A DNA stretch of 64,000 nucleotides from positions 151,081-215,080 of the forward strand of contig CALJHE010000006.1 in NCBI GenBank assembly GCA_938075675.1. Direction: 5' to 3'. The stretch's first letter is position 1. Every line of letters begins with the position of its first letter. Source of the stretch: Candidatus Poseidoniaceae archaeon. GTDB lineage: Archaea > Thermoplasmatota > Poseidoniia > Poseidoniales > Poseidoniaceae. This document shows positions 43,766-53,174 of this stretch, in pieces. Under the pieces are notes generated by a model. It was given only the letters and a program-made list of their open reading frames with translations. It ran no database searches and was not told the DNA's origin. Made by a program: the position numbers and the translations under genes.

Positions 43766-45832
43766 ATGACCGACATCGACACGACATCAGATTCGTCTTC
43801 GGACGTCGAAGAATCAATCGACATGGTTGATGGAACTGCAGATGTCGAAGAGATGACAATCTGGGCTCCCGAGCCCGGACCGGACTCGGATGATGTTCTC
43901 GGCACCAGCATCGATGAATGGATTGAATCCGTCAATTTCTCATCGACCGAGGATGTACCAATTCCTGACCGTTTGGTCGACCAAGTGATTGGGCAAGAAG
44001 CCGGCTCTGTTGTTATCAAAAAGGCGGCAGAACAGCGCCGTCACATGCTCATGATTGGAGATCCAGGCACTGGTAAGTCGATGTTGGCTCGCTCAATGAC
44101 TGACCTTTTGCCCAAAGACGCTCTTGAAGATCTTCTGGTTTACCCGAATGAGGACGACGAAAACGAACCTCGAGTTCGCTCAGTTCCTGCCGGTCGTGGT
44201 GACCGTATTGTTAAGTTGCAAAAGGAATCCATGCGCACCCAACGGGAACGCTCTCAAAAGATGCTGTTAATCGCTTTCGCAGCGGTTGGTTTCCTTCTTG
44301 TCATCGCTACAATCCAAAACGGTGACATACTCACGCTCTTGTTTGGTGGATTTTTGCTCATGTTTGGTTACATGTTTATTCGTGGCCGTCTTGGTTCAGG
44401 TGATGAAAGTAGAATTCCAAAGGTCTTAGTTAAACATGCCAGCAAAGACATGCCACCGTTCGTGGATGCAACCGCAACACTTTCCGGTTCTCTCTTGGGC
44501 GATGTCCGTCACGATCCCTTCCAATCTGGTGGAATGGAAACACCAGCTCATGACAGAGTCGAACCAGGTGCTATTCACCGTGCTCACAAGGGCGTTCTTT
44601 ACATCGACGAGGTCAATTTGCTTCGTCTTGAAGAACAACAAGCACTCCTCACCGCAATGCAGGAGCGTGCTTTCCCTATCTCTGGACGCTCAGAACGTTC
44701 CTCTGGAGCATTGACCAAGACTGAGCCTGTGCCTTGTGACTTTATTCTCATCGCAGCAGGAAACCTCGATGCAATTCAGGGGATGCACCCTGCTCTTCGC
44801 AGTCGTATTCGTGGATACGGTTACGAAGTGTATGTCAATTCAGAAATGCCGGATACAGCACGCAACCGACGTCGCCTTATCCGTTTCATCGCACAGGAAG
44901 TGCGCAGAGATTTGGGAACTTCTCGTGAGATTCCCCACTTTGAAAAGTCCGCAGTCGGAATCATTCTAAGAGAAGCTCAACGCCGTGCTGGCCGCCGTGG
45001 AAAACTCTCGCTACGTCTCCGTGAACTGGGCGGACTGGTACGAATTGCCGGCGACTTGGCTATGGAAGAGGGTGCACCTCTTACCACTGCAGCGCACGTG
45101 CTCGGTGCACGCAACATTGCTAAACCACTTGAACAACAGGTGGCAGACCGAATGATTGAACGTCGTCTTGACTATGCGATGATTGTCAATTCTGGAGAAA
45201 GAATCGGCCGTGTCAACGGTTTGGCAGTTCTCGGAGCCAACTCTGGACTCTCCGATTTCAGTGGCATTATGCTACCTGTCGAAGCCTTGGTGACACCATC
45301 TCAGGGTGGCGGCGGTAAGATTCACGCTACTGGTGGTTTGTCCGACCTCGCAAAGGAAAGCGTCACCAATGTAAGTGCAGTTATCAAGAAGTTAACCGGA
45401 AAAGACATCTCAGACTACGATATCCACATTCAGTTTGTAGATACGCACGGAGTTGACGGGGATTCAGCGTCCATTACCATCGCTACCGCAATCATCTCGG
45501 CACTGGAAAACATTCCAATTCGACAGGACTTGGCAATGACTGGTTCCTTGTCAGTCCGTGGTGAAGTACTCCCAATCGGTGGCGTCACTGCCAAGATTGA
45601 GGCTGCAGCACGTTCCGGAATCAAAACCATCGTCATCCCACGGGCAAATATGCAAGATGTTCTCTTGGATGAGAAATTCGAAAAGATGGTCGAAGTTGTC
45701 CCAGTCGATACCCTCGACGAAGTCATGGAATACGCGCTTATCATGCATGATCAAAAGGAAAGTCTGGTTGAGCGCCTCGGTGCAGTCATTGACAGACTCA
45801 CTCCTGCTGCAAGCACATTGACATCAGCGTGA
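43766..45832 (+). CDS. lonB: Archaeal membrane-anchored Lon protease LonB
   Basis: 688-aa archaeal LonB. An acidic N-terminal extension (residues 1-60) precedes the AAA+ domain with Walker A GDPGTGKS. Two membrane helices inside the AAA+ domain ([36 protein letters not shown]) anchor it to the inner face. Walker B is [11 protein letters not shown]. The protease domain has the Ser-Lys dyad: Ser in [10 protein letters not shown] and Lys in [10 protein letters not shown]. It degrades misfolded and regulatory proteins at the membrane and is usually essential in archaea. The palindrome upstream may regulate it. Confidence 0.97.
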   Translation: MTDIDTTSDSSSDVEESIDMVDGTADVEEMTIWAPEPGPDSDDVLGTSIDEWIESVNFSSTEDVPIPDRLVDQVIGQEAGSVVIKKAAEQRRHMLMIGDPGTGKSMLARSMTDLLPKDALEDLLVYPNEDDENEPRVRSVPAGRGDRIVKLQKESMRTQRERSQKMLLIAFAAVGFLLVIATIQNGDILTLLFGGFLLMFGYMFIRGRLGSGDESRIPKVLVKHASKDMPPFVDATATLSGSLLGDVRHDPFQSGGMETPAHDRVEPGAIHRAHKGVLYIDEVNLLRLEEQQALLTAMQERAFPISGRSERSSGALTKTEPVPCDFILIAAGNLDAIQGMHPALRSRIRGYGYEVYVNSEMPDTARNRRRLIRFIAQEVRRDLGTSREIPHFEKSAVGIILREAQRRAGRRGKLSLRLRELGGLVRIAGDLAMEEGAPLTTAAHVLGARNIAKPLEQQVADRMIERRLDYAMIVNSGERIGRVNGLAVLGANSGLSDFSGIMLPVEALVTPSQGGGGKIHATGGLSDLAKESVTNVSAVIKKLTGKDISDYDIHIQFVDTHGVDGDSASITIATAIISALENIPIRQDLAMTGSLSVRGEVLPIGGVTAKIEAAARSGIKTIVIPRANMQDVLLDEKFEKMVEVVPVDTLDEVMEYALIMHDQKESLVERLGAVIDRLTPAASTLTSA

Positions 45833-45873
45833 AAACGATTGAACCAACTCCCTCTCATATTCGCTGAGCGAGG

Positions 45874-45885
45874 GTTACTAAAAGG
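45874..45885 (+). promoter_or_regulatory. TATA box of MFS transporter gene
   Basis: GTTACTAAAAGG centred about 25 nt before the MFS ATG, predicting a leaderless mRNA. Confidence 0.5.
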
Positions 45886-45903
45886 CCAAGGCTTGGCGGT
45901 AAC

Positions 45904-47274
45904 ATGACTGAGTCAGCAACGACAGGCATTACCGTCCGTGATGCAAGCAAAGGTGCTCTCTTCGTACTCTTTCTCGTCACCATGATTGACATGATTGGTT
46001 TCGGAATTGTCATTCCGTTTCTCACATATCTTGTCGAAGATTTGACCCCCGAAGGTCAAACGGCAAACATTGGTCTTTGGGTCGGCCTACTCATGACTTC
46101 GTATTCTGCTGCTCAATTCTTGTTTTCACCGTTTTGGGGTTCAGTTTCCGACCGAATCGGTCGCCGCCCAGTGTTGATGGTCGGTCTTGTCGGTAATACC
46201 GTGTTCTTCACAATGTTCGGTCTCGCTAACACCCTCGTCATTGCCTTTGTGGCACGATTCATGGCAGGTGTGTTTAACGGCAACATCGCCGTTGCACGCG
46301 CCTACATTGGTGATGTGAGCACACCTCAACAGCTCGCAACCCGTATGGGCATCATCGGGGCAGCGTTTGGTCTCGGCTTCACATTTGGTCCATTTATTGG
46401 CGGTGAACTTTCCGACCCTGCAGCACGCTGGGGCTGGTTCGTAGGAACTCTCTTTGAGACCCATCCATACTTGCTTCCATGCTTAGTAGCGAGTGTGTTA
46501 TCGGTCTTTTCTCTCGTCATTGCGTATCGTTCTCTGCCAGAGTCATTGCCAATTGAGTCACGGACGCAGAAAGAGTCAGTTCCATGGCTGACAAACATGG
46601 CGAACATCATGAAAAGTTCCGTTTCAATGCTACGTGCACCTAGTGTTTCCCTTGTCATTTGGGTTTCTATGCTGTTTACGTTTGGATTTACGATAATGCA
46701 TGCAGTGTTCATCCTTTACACCGAAATGTCTCCCGAAAACGGAGGTCTGGCATTTTCCGAAGCAGACAATGGACGAGTGTTTGCCATGATTGGCATTACT
46801 GGCATACTCACTCAGGGGCTTTTTATTGGGCCTTTAACTCGGAAGTTCGGTTCACGAAATCTTATCCCGATGGCGAGTATTTTGACTGGAATTGGTCTTG
46901 TTCTCATCCCCTATACTGAGGCTGAGAGCAGTTGGTTTCACATCCTGATTGTGTCGGTTATAATCGCCTTAGGCAACGGAATCTTCCAGCCATCCTCGTC
47001 TTCTTTCCTGACCCGGGTAGCCAAATCGAACGGCTATGAACTTGGAGTCGTCATGGGTGCTCAGGAATCACTTGGTGCGTTTGCCCGAATTCTTGGTCCA
47101 CTGACTGGGGGCCTCGTATGGACTTTAACCGCAACTCGAGAATGGCCATTGGATTACCACACTGCCTTCCACATCTGTGGATTGATGATGCTTCTTGCGG
47201 CCCTTCTCTCATTACGGCTTCCCCTTGTTGATGAAGGAAGTGACGCCGCAACTGGAATCGGTGAAGAATCCTAA
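45904..47274 (+). CDS. MFS transporter, TetA-like drug:proton antiporter group
   Basis: 456-aa protein with about 12 hydrophobic segments. The N-terminal half carries MIDMIGFGIVIPFLTYL and the loop 2-3 signature SPFWGSVSDRIGRRPVLMVG. RFMAGVFNGNIAVARAYIGD and GAAFGLGFTFGPFIGG follow in helices 4-5, as in TetA/BCR-type exporters. It is likely a proton-coupled exporter, with the substrate undetermined. It lies between lonB and a permease of the AI-2E family on the same strand, the latter 33 nt downstream. Confidence 0.93.
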   Translation: MTESATTGITVRDASKGALFVLFLVTMIDMIGFGIVIPFLTYLVEDLTPEGQTANIGLWVGLLMTSYSAAQFLFSPFWGSVSDRIGRRPVLMVGLVGNTVFFTMFGLANTLVIAFVARFMAGVFNGNIAVARAYIGDVSTPQQLATRMGIIGAAFGLGFTFGPFIGGELSDPAARWGWFVGTLFETHPYLLPCLVASVLSVFSLVIAYRSLPESLPIESRTQKESVPWLTNMANIMKSSVSMLRAPSVSLVIWVSMLFTFGFTIMHAVFILYTEMSPENGGLAFSEADNGRVFAMIGITGILTQGLFIGPLTRKFGSRNLIPMASILTGIGLVLIPYTEAESSWFHILIVSVIIALGNGIFQPSSSSFLTRVAKSNGYELGVVMGAQESLGAFARILGPLTGGLVWTLTATREWPLDYHTAFHICGLMMLLAALLSLRLPLVDEGSDAATGIGEES

Positions 47275-47307
47275 ACACTCAAGAAGTGAAGGTGTTTATG
47301 GCATCGT

Positions 47308-48738
47308 ATGGAGAGTGTGGGTTCCGTAGGTCCAGCATGGGATTCTGGTCGATTCAACCGTCGCGTATCGACATTTGCACACATTTCTTTGTTAGTGACA
47401 TTACTTGTCATTTGGCTCATTGTACTGAAAGGAGTTCTCCAGCCTTTCTTCATTGCTTTAGGCATTTACTTCGTTCTTAAACCAGGTTCGGATTATCTCT
47501 CAAGCAACGGATTTCCAGTTATTCTATCGTACCTAACTATGGTTTTGCTCACATTACTGATCGTCTCCGCAGCCTCATTTATTGCGTATCAACAGGCGAA
47601 TGATTTGGTCCAAGATCAAGAAAAAATGGATTTGTACAATTTGAAATTAGAAGAACGATGGAGTGACCTGAAACAATCACCCTTGATTAACTCAGCTTTC
47701 AGTGCCGATTCAGACTCTGCGAATTCTACACTCGTTGACGATCTCTCCTCCTTGGGCTTGCTTGAAGATGATCAGCAAGTCTCTGATGCGGGGTTAAGTA
47801 TGCTTACGAATGTTGGGGGATTGTTGGCAACTAGCGTAACCGTCATGTTTTTCCTCATCTTTATCATCTTCGAAGCCAGTTTACTCCCGGGGAGAATCGA
47901 ACGTGCATGGCCAGACGGTGGCAGTCAAAAAGTTCAGATTGTTCGTTCAAAGATTGAAGCCAGTGTCAATACCTACATCATCGTGAAAACAGGTGTTGGT
48001 GCCGGTACAGCGCTCTGTGCCGGTGTAGTCATGCTTCTGTTCGGCATTGACTTGTGGTTTACTTGGGCACTCATTACTTTCTTGTTGAACTATGTTCCAT
48101 ACATCGGTTCTTTGATTGCGACTATGCCACCAATCATCTTGGGAGTAATCCTTCTGGAACCAAATTCCCTCATGCTTCTGATTCTCCTGCTTCTCGCAAA
48201 CCAACAAGTGTGGGGTCAAATCATCGAAACAAAATGGGCAGGCCGGGCTCTTGACCTCTCACCGGTTCTTTTGCTTCTTGTCACTTCGATCTCGTTTGCG
48301 GGTTGGGGGATTCTTGGAATGGTTCTTGCCGTACCGTTTGCAGTGATTGTCAAGATTGTGCTTGAAAATATTGATGCAACCCAACCGTTTGCGATTTTGA
48401 TGTCAGAACGGGCTCCTTCCATCGATGAAGCATGGGATGACGCTATGCGTGATGGGAAGATTTCTAACTTTGAGAGTCAATCCCTCAACCAGTTGCAAGT
48501 TTTGTTGGGCTATTCAGATTTCAAAGTCAAACTCATTGCCGGCAGAATTGCCGCACAGCGAGCTTTGAAGAGAAACAAAATTTCCGACGACCAAATGGAC
48601 ATTATCTCGTTAGCTGCAGACGCAGTTGGAGACCATCCCGTCATGACCGAGGTCGTGACGTTGCTTTCTGAGGGTAAACTCGACAAGGAGTTGCGACCAG
48701 TGTTGTCCAAGTTCATCCGTGTGATGGAAGAAGAGTAA
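47308..48738 (+). CDS. AI-2E family transporter (PerM-like)
   Basis: 476-aa membrane protein of the AI-2E exporter/PerM family: about eight hydrophobic segments and the C-terminal signature GIDLWFTWALITFLLNYVPY, then VWGQIIETKWAGRALDLSPV and WGILGMVLAVPFAVIVKIV. Members export small molecules or exchange Na+/H+; the autoinducer role does not generalise. A soluble helical tail of about 100 residues (EAWDDAMRDGKISNFESQSL onward) follows the last membrane segment and is unusual. It is convergent with UPF0147 with no intergenic bases. Confidence 0.92.
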   Translation: MESVGSVGPAWDSGRFNRRVSTFAHISLLVTLLVIWLIVLKGVLQPFFIALGIYFVLKPGSDYLSSNGFPVILSYLTMVLLTLLIVSAASFIAYQQANDLVQDQEKMDLYNLKLEERWSDLKQSPLINSAFSADSDSANSTLVDDLSSLGLLEDDQQVSDAGLSMLTNVGGLLATSVTVMFFLIFIIFEASLLPGRIERAWPDGGSQKVQIVRSKIEASVNTYIIVKTGVGAGTALCAGVVMLLFGIDLWFTWALITFLLNYVPYIGSLIATMPPIILGVILLEPNSLMLLILLLLANQQVWGQIIETKWAGRALDLSPVLLLLVTSISFAGWGILGMVLAVPFAVIVKIVLENIDATQPFAILMSERAPSIDEAWDDAMRDGKISNFESQSLNQLQVLLGYSDFKVKLIAGRIAAQRALKRNKISDDQMDIISLAADAVGDHPVMTEVVTLLSEGKLDKELRPVLSKFIRVMEEE

Positions 48739-49005
48739 TCAAAGAACTTCAGTGAGAATCTTCTCGAGTTCGGTGTTAATCATCAATATGAGTGTTCCGA
48801 ATTCCGGTGGGATGTTCGGGTCTTCATACAGTTCTTCTAATTTTGATTGAGCCATTGCGATTCGAACATCTAACTTCTTCGCTTTGTTGAGAAGCCATTG
48901 TTCGCAAGCCTCTTTGGCTTGACGGCGAATATTCCGGGGTACTTTTGGGTCGTCAATTTGGTTGATGACAGTGGCTACTTGTTGAAGTCGGCTTTCAATA
49001 TCCAT
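48739..49005 (-). CDS. UPF0147 family protein
   Basis: 88-aa helical protein of the archaeal UPF0147 family, recognised by VINQIDDPKVPRNIRRQAKE and YEDPNIPPEFGTLILMINTE. It is widespread in archaea, without known function. It shares a divergent promoter region with the prepilin peptidase gene. Confidence 0.88.
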   Translation of the reverse strand: MDIESRLQQVATVINQIDDPKVPRNIRRQAKEACEQWLLNKAKKLDVRIAMAQSKLEELYEDPNIPPEFGTLILMINTELEKILTEVL

Positions 49006-49047
49006 TTATGTTCACCACTGGTCGTATTGTGTCGTGTGTGGAGGCCG

Positions 49048-49055
49048 TCTTTAAG
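49048..49055 (+). promoter_or_regulatory. TATA-like box of prepilin peptidase gene
   Basis: TCTTTAAG centred about 27 nt before ATG 49079, predicting a leaderless mRNA. Confidence 0.45.
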
Positions 49056-49078
49056 TCCATTGCCGCCATCCGCAGGTT

Positions 49079-50080
49079 ATGTCCCTCTCCGAATCGGATA
49101 TTCTTGGATGGGCTCGGATTTTTACACTCTTACTTGGCATGGGCTGGGCTGCATGGATGGACCACAAAGAACGCCGAGTGAAAAATGAACACTGGCTTGT
49201 ATGGATTAAACCAGCATTGTTCCTATGGGCTTTGGATTTGATGATTCAAGGAGCGGATTGGACGATTTACCTCACAGCATCAGCGTCGGTTGCTTACGCC
49301 AGTGGGGCTGTAATAGGTCGACCGACTTTTTCAGATATTCGAGCCGGGTCTCGACTTGACCAAATCGTCGCACTTTGGTACCTTGTCAGCCTTTTCGGAT
49401 TGATATCTGGAGCGATGATTTACCAATCTGTTCACCCAATTGATGTTCTGCTCGGAGACGAACAAGGCCTCGGAGCTCTTTGGTGGACGACATTAGCGGT
49501 ACTTCCACTGATTCTGTTGATTGACCTTGCTTGGCGAGTTCGAATGCTCCACGGTGGAGCAGATGCGAAAGCACTGATGTGGGTCGCCATACTTGTCCCG
49601 AGTTGGTCAACAATGCCATTGACGTTCGGCACCGCCACATCCGAGGCGTTATTCGCTTTACCTCCAGCGTTTGCCTTGTTGATGTGGGGTGGTCTGTCAT
49701 TCCTCGTGATTCCGTTCATACTCATGGGGCTGAATCTCGTTCGAGGTCATGTCCGTGGCTTTGGAGATCTTTTCTTAGCATGGCATGCTATTCGGATGCC
49801 GAGGGATGAAGTTCGCAACCGACATGTATGGCTCCTCACAACGCTTGTGGAGAAACCTGATGGCTCAGTGGTTGTCTACCATCGTAAGCGTGCACCACGC
49901 AAATCACCGACAAGTGAGGAAGTTGAGATTGCGCTCATGGAGTTAAAGGATGCCAGTGTAGAACAAGTTTGGGTCAGTCAGAAACTTCCTCTGCTTGTTT
50001 TCCTCTTTCCAGCAATCTTTCCGTTGTTTTTACTCGGTGACCCAATGGCAATACTCATGCCGTTGCTTGGATTGAATTGA
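49079..50080 (+). CDS. Archaeal prepilin/prearchaellin peptidase (A24 family)
   Basis: 333-aa polytopic membrane protein with the two aspartates of type IV prepilin peptidases: Asp28 in AAWMDHKERRVKNEHW and Asp162 in HGGADAKALMW (GxGD-type). About eight hydrophobic segments. The family (PibD/FlaK) removes the short class III signal peptides of pilins and archaellins on the cytoplasmic side. A cytoplasmic insert (about 265-300, KRAPRKSPTSEEVEIALMEL) lies before the last hydrophobic segment. No pilin genes lie nearby in the window. Confidence 0.9.
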   Translation: MSLSESDILGWARIFTLLLGMGWAAWMDHKERRVKNEHWLVWIKPALFLWALDLMIQGADWTIYLTASASVAYASGAVIGRPTFSDIRAGSRLDQIVALWYLVSLFGLISGAMIYQSVHPIDVLLGDEQGLGALWWTTLAVLPLILLIDLAWRVRMLHGGADAKALMWVAILVPSWSTMPLTFGTATSEALFALPPAFALLMWGGLSFLVIPFILMGLNLVRGHVRGFGDLFLAWHAIRMPRDEVRNRHVWLLTTLVEKPDGSVVVYHRKRAPRKSPTSEEVEIALMELKDASVEQVWVSQKLPLLVFLFPAIFPLFLLGDPMAILMPLLGLN

Positions 50081-50103
50081 GAAGAATCTCAAAAAAGTGT
50101 TCA

Positions 50104-50253
50104 TCATGCGCCCTTGCGCTCGATGTTCTTAGGACGTAGTCCCTTGTAACTGCACTTTCTGCAGCGTGTAGCACGGACTGCGTTGCGTGCGTTGCAGCGC
50201 ATGCAAATCTTGCGGTGAAGCAAGCGGACTTCTGCCTCTGGGAATCGTGCCAT
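50104..50253 (-). CDS. rpl40e: Large ribosomal subunit protein L40e
   Basis: 49-aa protein beginning [20 protein letters not shown], with a C4 zinc finger (CMRCNARN then [12 protein letters not shown]), matching archaeal L40e in length and sequence. It binds the large subunit rRNA. A clear TATA box lies 25 nt before the ATG, so the mRNA is probably leaderless. It lies between the convergent prepilin peptidase gene (23-nt gap) and a divergent MBL-fold gene. Confidence 0.95.
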   Translation of the reverse strand: MARFPEAEVRLLHRKICMRCNARNAVRATRCRKCSYKGLRPKNIERKGA

Positions 50254-50274
50254 GCCTTTGCGACTCACTTCCCC

Positions 50275-50282
50275 TATTTAAT
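50275..50282 (-). promoter_or_regulatory. TATA box of rpl40e
   Basis: Minus-strand ATTAAATA box centred about 25 nt before the L40e ATG. Confidence 0.6.
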
Positions 50283-50344
50283 CGCAACCGAGCGTCATAA
50301 AATGGAGATGGTATTGCAGTCTTCGTACCTTTGTGAGGAAGAGT

Positions 50345-51142
50345 ATGGTTCAAAGCGTATCAGCACTTCGCAAGGGCATGCGTGTCTTACGCCTGCCAGC
50401 GATACATCACGACGCCAATTTGGTTGTCATTGATGGCTCAATGGGCAATCTCTTGATTGATGCTGGTACATCATGGTACCAAGGTTTGCAAGTCGAACGT
50501 ATCAAGGGTGTTCTGGGTGGAGATGCAGAACTCGACCGAATTCTTCTCACAAGCAAACGCTATCCGTGTTCAGGTGGAGCTCTCCATCTGTCTCAGTCTT
50601 TCAACGGCTGTGCAGTGCACGTCCATCCTGATGGTCAAGGTGCGTTGGAAACAGGTGATTTCTTCACCACATGGGCAAACCGTTTCGATTCAGATATGCC
50701 ACCAGTCATGGCAGAAAGAGTCGATGATGGTGAAGTTTTTGCGCTTGGAAACGGTCAAGTTGAGGCCATTTCCTTTCCGGGGCATTCTTCAGACGGAATG
50801 GGTTACTGGATTCCAGATCAGAAAATGATGGTCGTTGGGACGTTGATTCCTCGAGCCGATCGTCCGACTCGATGGGACTTGCCTGGTGGCTGTCTGCCGG
50901 ATTTAATCACGAGTCTTCGAAGGATTTTATCGTTTCAACCCAAATCTTTGATTCCGCTTCAGGGCCCGGCAATCAAAGGGGAGCAACACATTCGTGAAGT
51001 CATTGAACAGCACATTGATTTTTTTCAGAAGTGCTTGGACAATGAAGGTAAGGTGCCACGCTCAGTACCGCGACCCGCTCAGACTGCGCTATGGTACACC
51101 CCGCACCCGCCTTGGCCGTTAAAAGAGAATGAGAGTCTCTAA
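50345..51142 (+). CDS. Metallo-beta-lactamase-fold protein lacking metal ligands
   Basis: 265-aa MBL-fold protein. The overall order of MBL motifs is visible (NLLIDAGTSWYQG, RILLTSKRYPCSGGA, ISFPGHSSDGMGYWI, MMVVGTLIPR, LIPLQGPAI), but the THxHxDH motif reads TSKRYPC, so all four ligands are lost. The Asp of the VGD motif is Thr and the final His is Gln; only the His of PGHS remains. It is probably a non-catalytic binding protein. ATG 50345 follows GAGGAAG; GTG 50333 is an alternative. The 3' end overlaps the opposite propeller gene by 4 nt. Confidence 0.82.
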   Translation: MVQSVSALRKGMRVLRLPAIHHDANLVVIDGSMGNLLIDAGTSWYQGLQVERIKGVLGGDAELDRILLTSKRYPCSGGALHLSQSFNGCAVHVHPDGQGALETGDFFTTWANRFDSDMPPVMAERVDDGEVFALGNGQVEAISFPGHSSDGMGYWIPDQKMMVVGTLIPRADRPTRWDLPGGCLPDLITSLRRILSFQPKSLIPLQGPAIKGEQHIREVIEQHIDFFQKCLDNEGKVPRSVPRPAQTALWYTPHPPWPLKENESL

Positions 51143-51756
51143 CCGAGAACGGGTAAATCCAGCATCAATGGTTGTGATTTTTCTTTTCGCAACTGTTCGG
51201 ATTCGAGAATTCTCGCACGCCTGTTTGCTCTCTGATTCTCCTTGACTTGGAACTTTTCAGTACCATCAAACACGTTGGTTGTCTCGCCAGTCCAGTCATA
51301 GGTTCGTCGATTCCATCCACTTTGGATGTGTATCGATTCACCTTGCACACGAAGGCTGGTAATTGGCCCTGTATGTGTGAACAGGTGGACGACTCTTCCT
51401 GGTACTTCGTTGCCAATGACCCAAACACTGCCGTCTTGAGCAGCCGCAAGGAACTTCCCTGATGAATCACTGACGGCATTAACCGATCTTACAATCCCAC
51501 CTTGGATGTTGAATTTGTCGATGGTATCGAGGCGAGGCAACGAAAGGATACTAACTCCACCTGTTGAATCGCCGACTGCTACCACGTCATAACTTCCTGT
51601 CGGACCTTTGACAGCCAAAAGTACAGTTGCAATCGCTTCGAGTTTGATTTGAACTTTCGTTCCAAGTATAGGCCGCCAAACGATGGCTCCATCGTCCATT
51701 GCTACAAGGCTACCTTCAGCTGTGACGAGGCTACGGATGACTACTCTGTTGTTCAT
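51139..51756 (-). CDS. Beta-propeller-like protein
   Basis: 205-aa protein made of repeated four-strand units resembling WD40/PQQ blades (GSLVAMDDGAIVWRPI, VAVGDSTGGVSILSLPRLD, FLAAAQDGSVWVIG, ITSLRVQGESIHIQSG). There are too few blades for a closed propeller on its own, so it may dimerise. A charged helical C-terminus (about residues 175-200) follows. ATG 51756 lies 26 nt behind a TATA box; the open frame to 51876 is not needed. No catalytic motif. Confidence 0.75.
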   Translation of the reverse strand: MNNRVVIRSLVTAEGSLVAMDDGAIVWRPILGTKVQIKLEAIATVLLAVKGPTGSYDVVAVGDSTGGVSILSLPRLDTIDKFNIQGGIVRSVNAVSDSSGKFLAAAQDGSVWVIGNEVPGRVVHLFTHTGPITSLRVQGESIHIQSGWNRRTYDWTGETTNVFDGTEKFQVKENQRANRRARILESEQLRKEKSQPLMLDLPVLG

Positions 51757-51777
51757 ACATACGAAAGCAGAGCCGTC

Positions 51778-51785
51778 GGTATACT
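51778..51785 (-). promoter_or_regulatory. TATA box of the propeller gene
   Basis: Minus-strand AGTATACC centred about 26 nt before ATG 51756. Confidence 0.5.
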
Positions 51786-51827
51786 TTCTTTCGCAACACC
51801 CCTTGGGTGAAACTGAAAGTGAAAGAA

Positions 51828-52106
51828 TCAGTACGTGTCTTCGGACTTGTTGTCCTTCTTCCACTTTCGGTAGCAACCTTTGCAGACACGAACACGACCT
51901 TTGCGTTCGGTGTATCCGCTGTCGCCCCAGACATCGATAGCGTTGTCAATTGAGAGTGAACGGCCACCAAAACTCTTGTCGGCAAATCCATCACAAGATT
52001 TGACACCGCAAGGTATTTCTCCAACTTTAGCAGATGATTTCTTTTTTGTACCGGTTTCTTCACCAGATTCAGACTTGTGCTTTCGCGCCTTTGCTTTGAA
52101 TCCCAT
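51828..52106 (-). CDS. Small basic zinc-finger-like protein
   Basis: 92-aa protein. A Lys/Ser-rich N-terminus (GFKAKARKHKSES) is followed by a candidate zinc site with Cys pairs about 40 residues apart (IPCGVKSCDGF and VRVCKGCYRKWKK). The C-terminus is basic. Nucleic-acid binding is plausible; the family is not recognised. It lies 54 nt downstream of tfb on the same strand. ATG 52106 is chosen because the short upstream extension (to 52136) has no ribosome-binding motif. Confidence 0.7.
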   Translation of the reverse strand: MGFKAKARKHKSESGEETGTKKKSSAKVGEIPCGVKSCDGFADKSFGGRSLSIDNAIDVWGDSGYTERKGRVRVCKGCYRKWKKDNKSEDTY

Positions 52107-52160
52107 GTTTAATCGCCAACCGATATCGTCCTTCAAGGTTCTGCTTCGTTTGAAGGGGAA

Positions 52161-53174
52161 TTACTGCTTTGAAACTTCACCGAGTTGCCCGAGTAAACCT
52201 TCGATGAGCCGTAGTAGGCCCCGAAGTGTTACTTCAGACACATTAGCGACTTGACAAACTTCAGATTGGGTACGAGGTGAGCTTGATTCGTTTGCGACCT
52301 TGTACAGCAATGCTGCAGCGACACCCATAGGTTTCTTTCCTTGCCACAGTTCATCGTGTGGTTGAATGACATTCCAAAGGTGGTCAAGTTGTGTGTGGAT
52401 ACTTGGTGGTAGTTGTAGGTCGGAGATGAATTTGTCAAAGTATTGGTCGGGTGAAGAGATTTTGTGGAGATTGAGTTTTCTCGAAACCTGTCGAATTAAT
52501 CTCGACAGTTCCTTTTCTTTTACATCAAAGGCTTCACAGATTTCGCTGATTTGTCGAGGTAAGTTTTCCTGCCGTGCAACAAGGTACGTGCACGCAGCAG
52601 TAACTCCGGCGATGGATCGTCCAGTGACGAAACCTTCGCCCGAGAGGCGACGGTACAGTCTTGCAGATTCTTCTTGCAGTGGCTTCGGTAGTCCTGAGTG
52701 GTCTCGAATAAACTGGTTCGCACGAACCAAGTTTCTTTCTCGACTCTTACGTGTTTTTGAACGTTCATCGATAACTCGACGTCGTCGCCATTCTCTTCGC
52801 GACTGCGAAGAGATACCGTGCCGTCCTGCACTGCCAGTGTTCAAGTCACGAACATCGATTGTCGTGTTGAGTCCCTTATCAGCGAGCGTGTAGGTCAGCG
52901 GTTGGCCAACTCTCGAGCGGTCTTGGCTTCGGTCACGGTTGGTCCATTCAGCTCCTGGATCAATCACGTTTTCTTCAACGACGAGACCACAGCTGTTGCA
53001 GGTGATTTCACCACGGCTGTCGTCCATCTGCCAGTCGGTCACTCCACAGTCTTCACATGGCCGCGTGTGACCTTCGAGGGTACGACGGATAATGCCTGTA
53101 CCGCTGCGGTTTGTATCGCCTTTCTGTCTTCTGTTTGGCTCTTCACCAGCATTTCCTTCGGAATAAATCTTCAT
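52161..53174 (-). CDS. tfb: Transcription initiation factor TFB
   Basis: 337-aa TFIIB homologue that bridges TBP-TATA DNA and RNA polymerase. An N-terminal zinc ribbon (PCEDCGVTDWQ, ITCNSCGLVVEEN) precedes the B-reader/linker (DPGAEWTNRDRSQDRSRVGQ) and two cyclin folds. Motifs: GRSIAGVTAACTYLVAR and KKPMGVAAALLYKVA. A Lys/Arg-rich N-terminal extension of about 35 residues precedes the ribbon. The strong TATA (53211-53218) predicts a 14-nt leader with GAGG before the ATG. Confidence 0.97.
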   Translation of the reverse strand: MKIYSEGNAGEEPNRRQKGDTNRSGTGIIRRTLEGHTRPCEDCGVTDWQMDDSRGEITCNSCGLVVEENVIDPGAEWTNRDRSQDRSRVGQPLTYTLADKGLNTTIDVRDLNTGSAGRHGISSQSRREWRRRRVIDERSKTRKSRERNLVRANQFIRDHSGLPKPLQEESARLYRRLSGEGFVTGRSIAGVTAACTYLVARQENLPRQISEICEAFDVKEKELSRLIRQVSRKLNLHKISSPDQYFDKFISDLQLPPSIHTQLDHLWNVIQPHDELWQGKKPMGVAAALLYKVANESSSPRTQSEVCQVANVSEVTLRGLLRLIEGLLGQLGEVSKQ

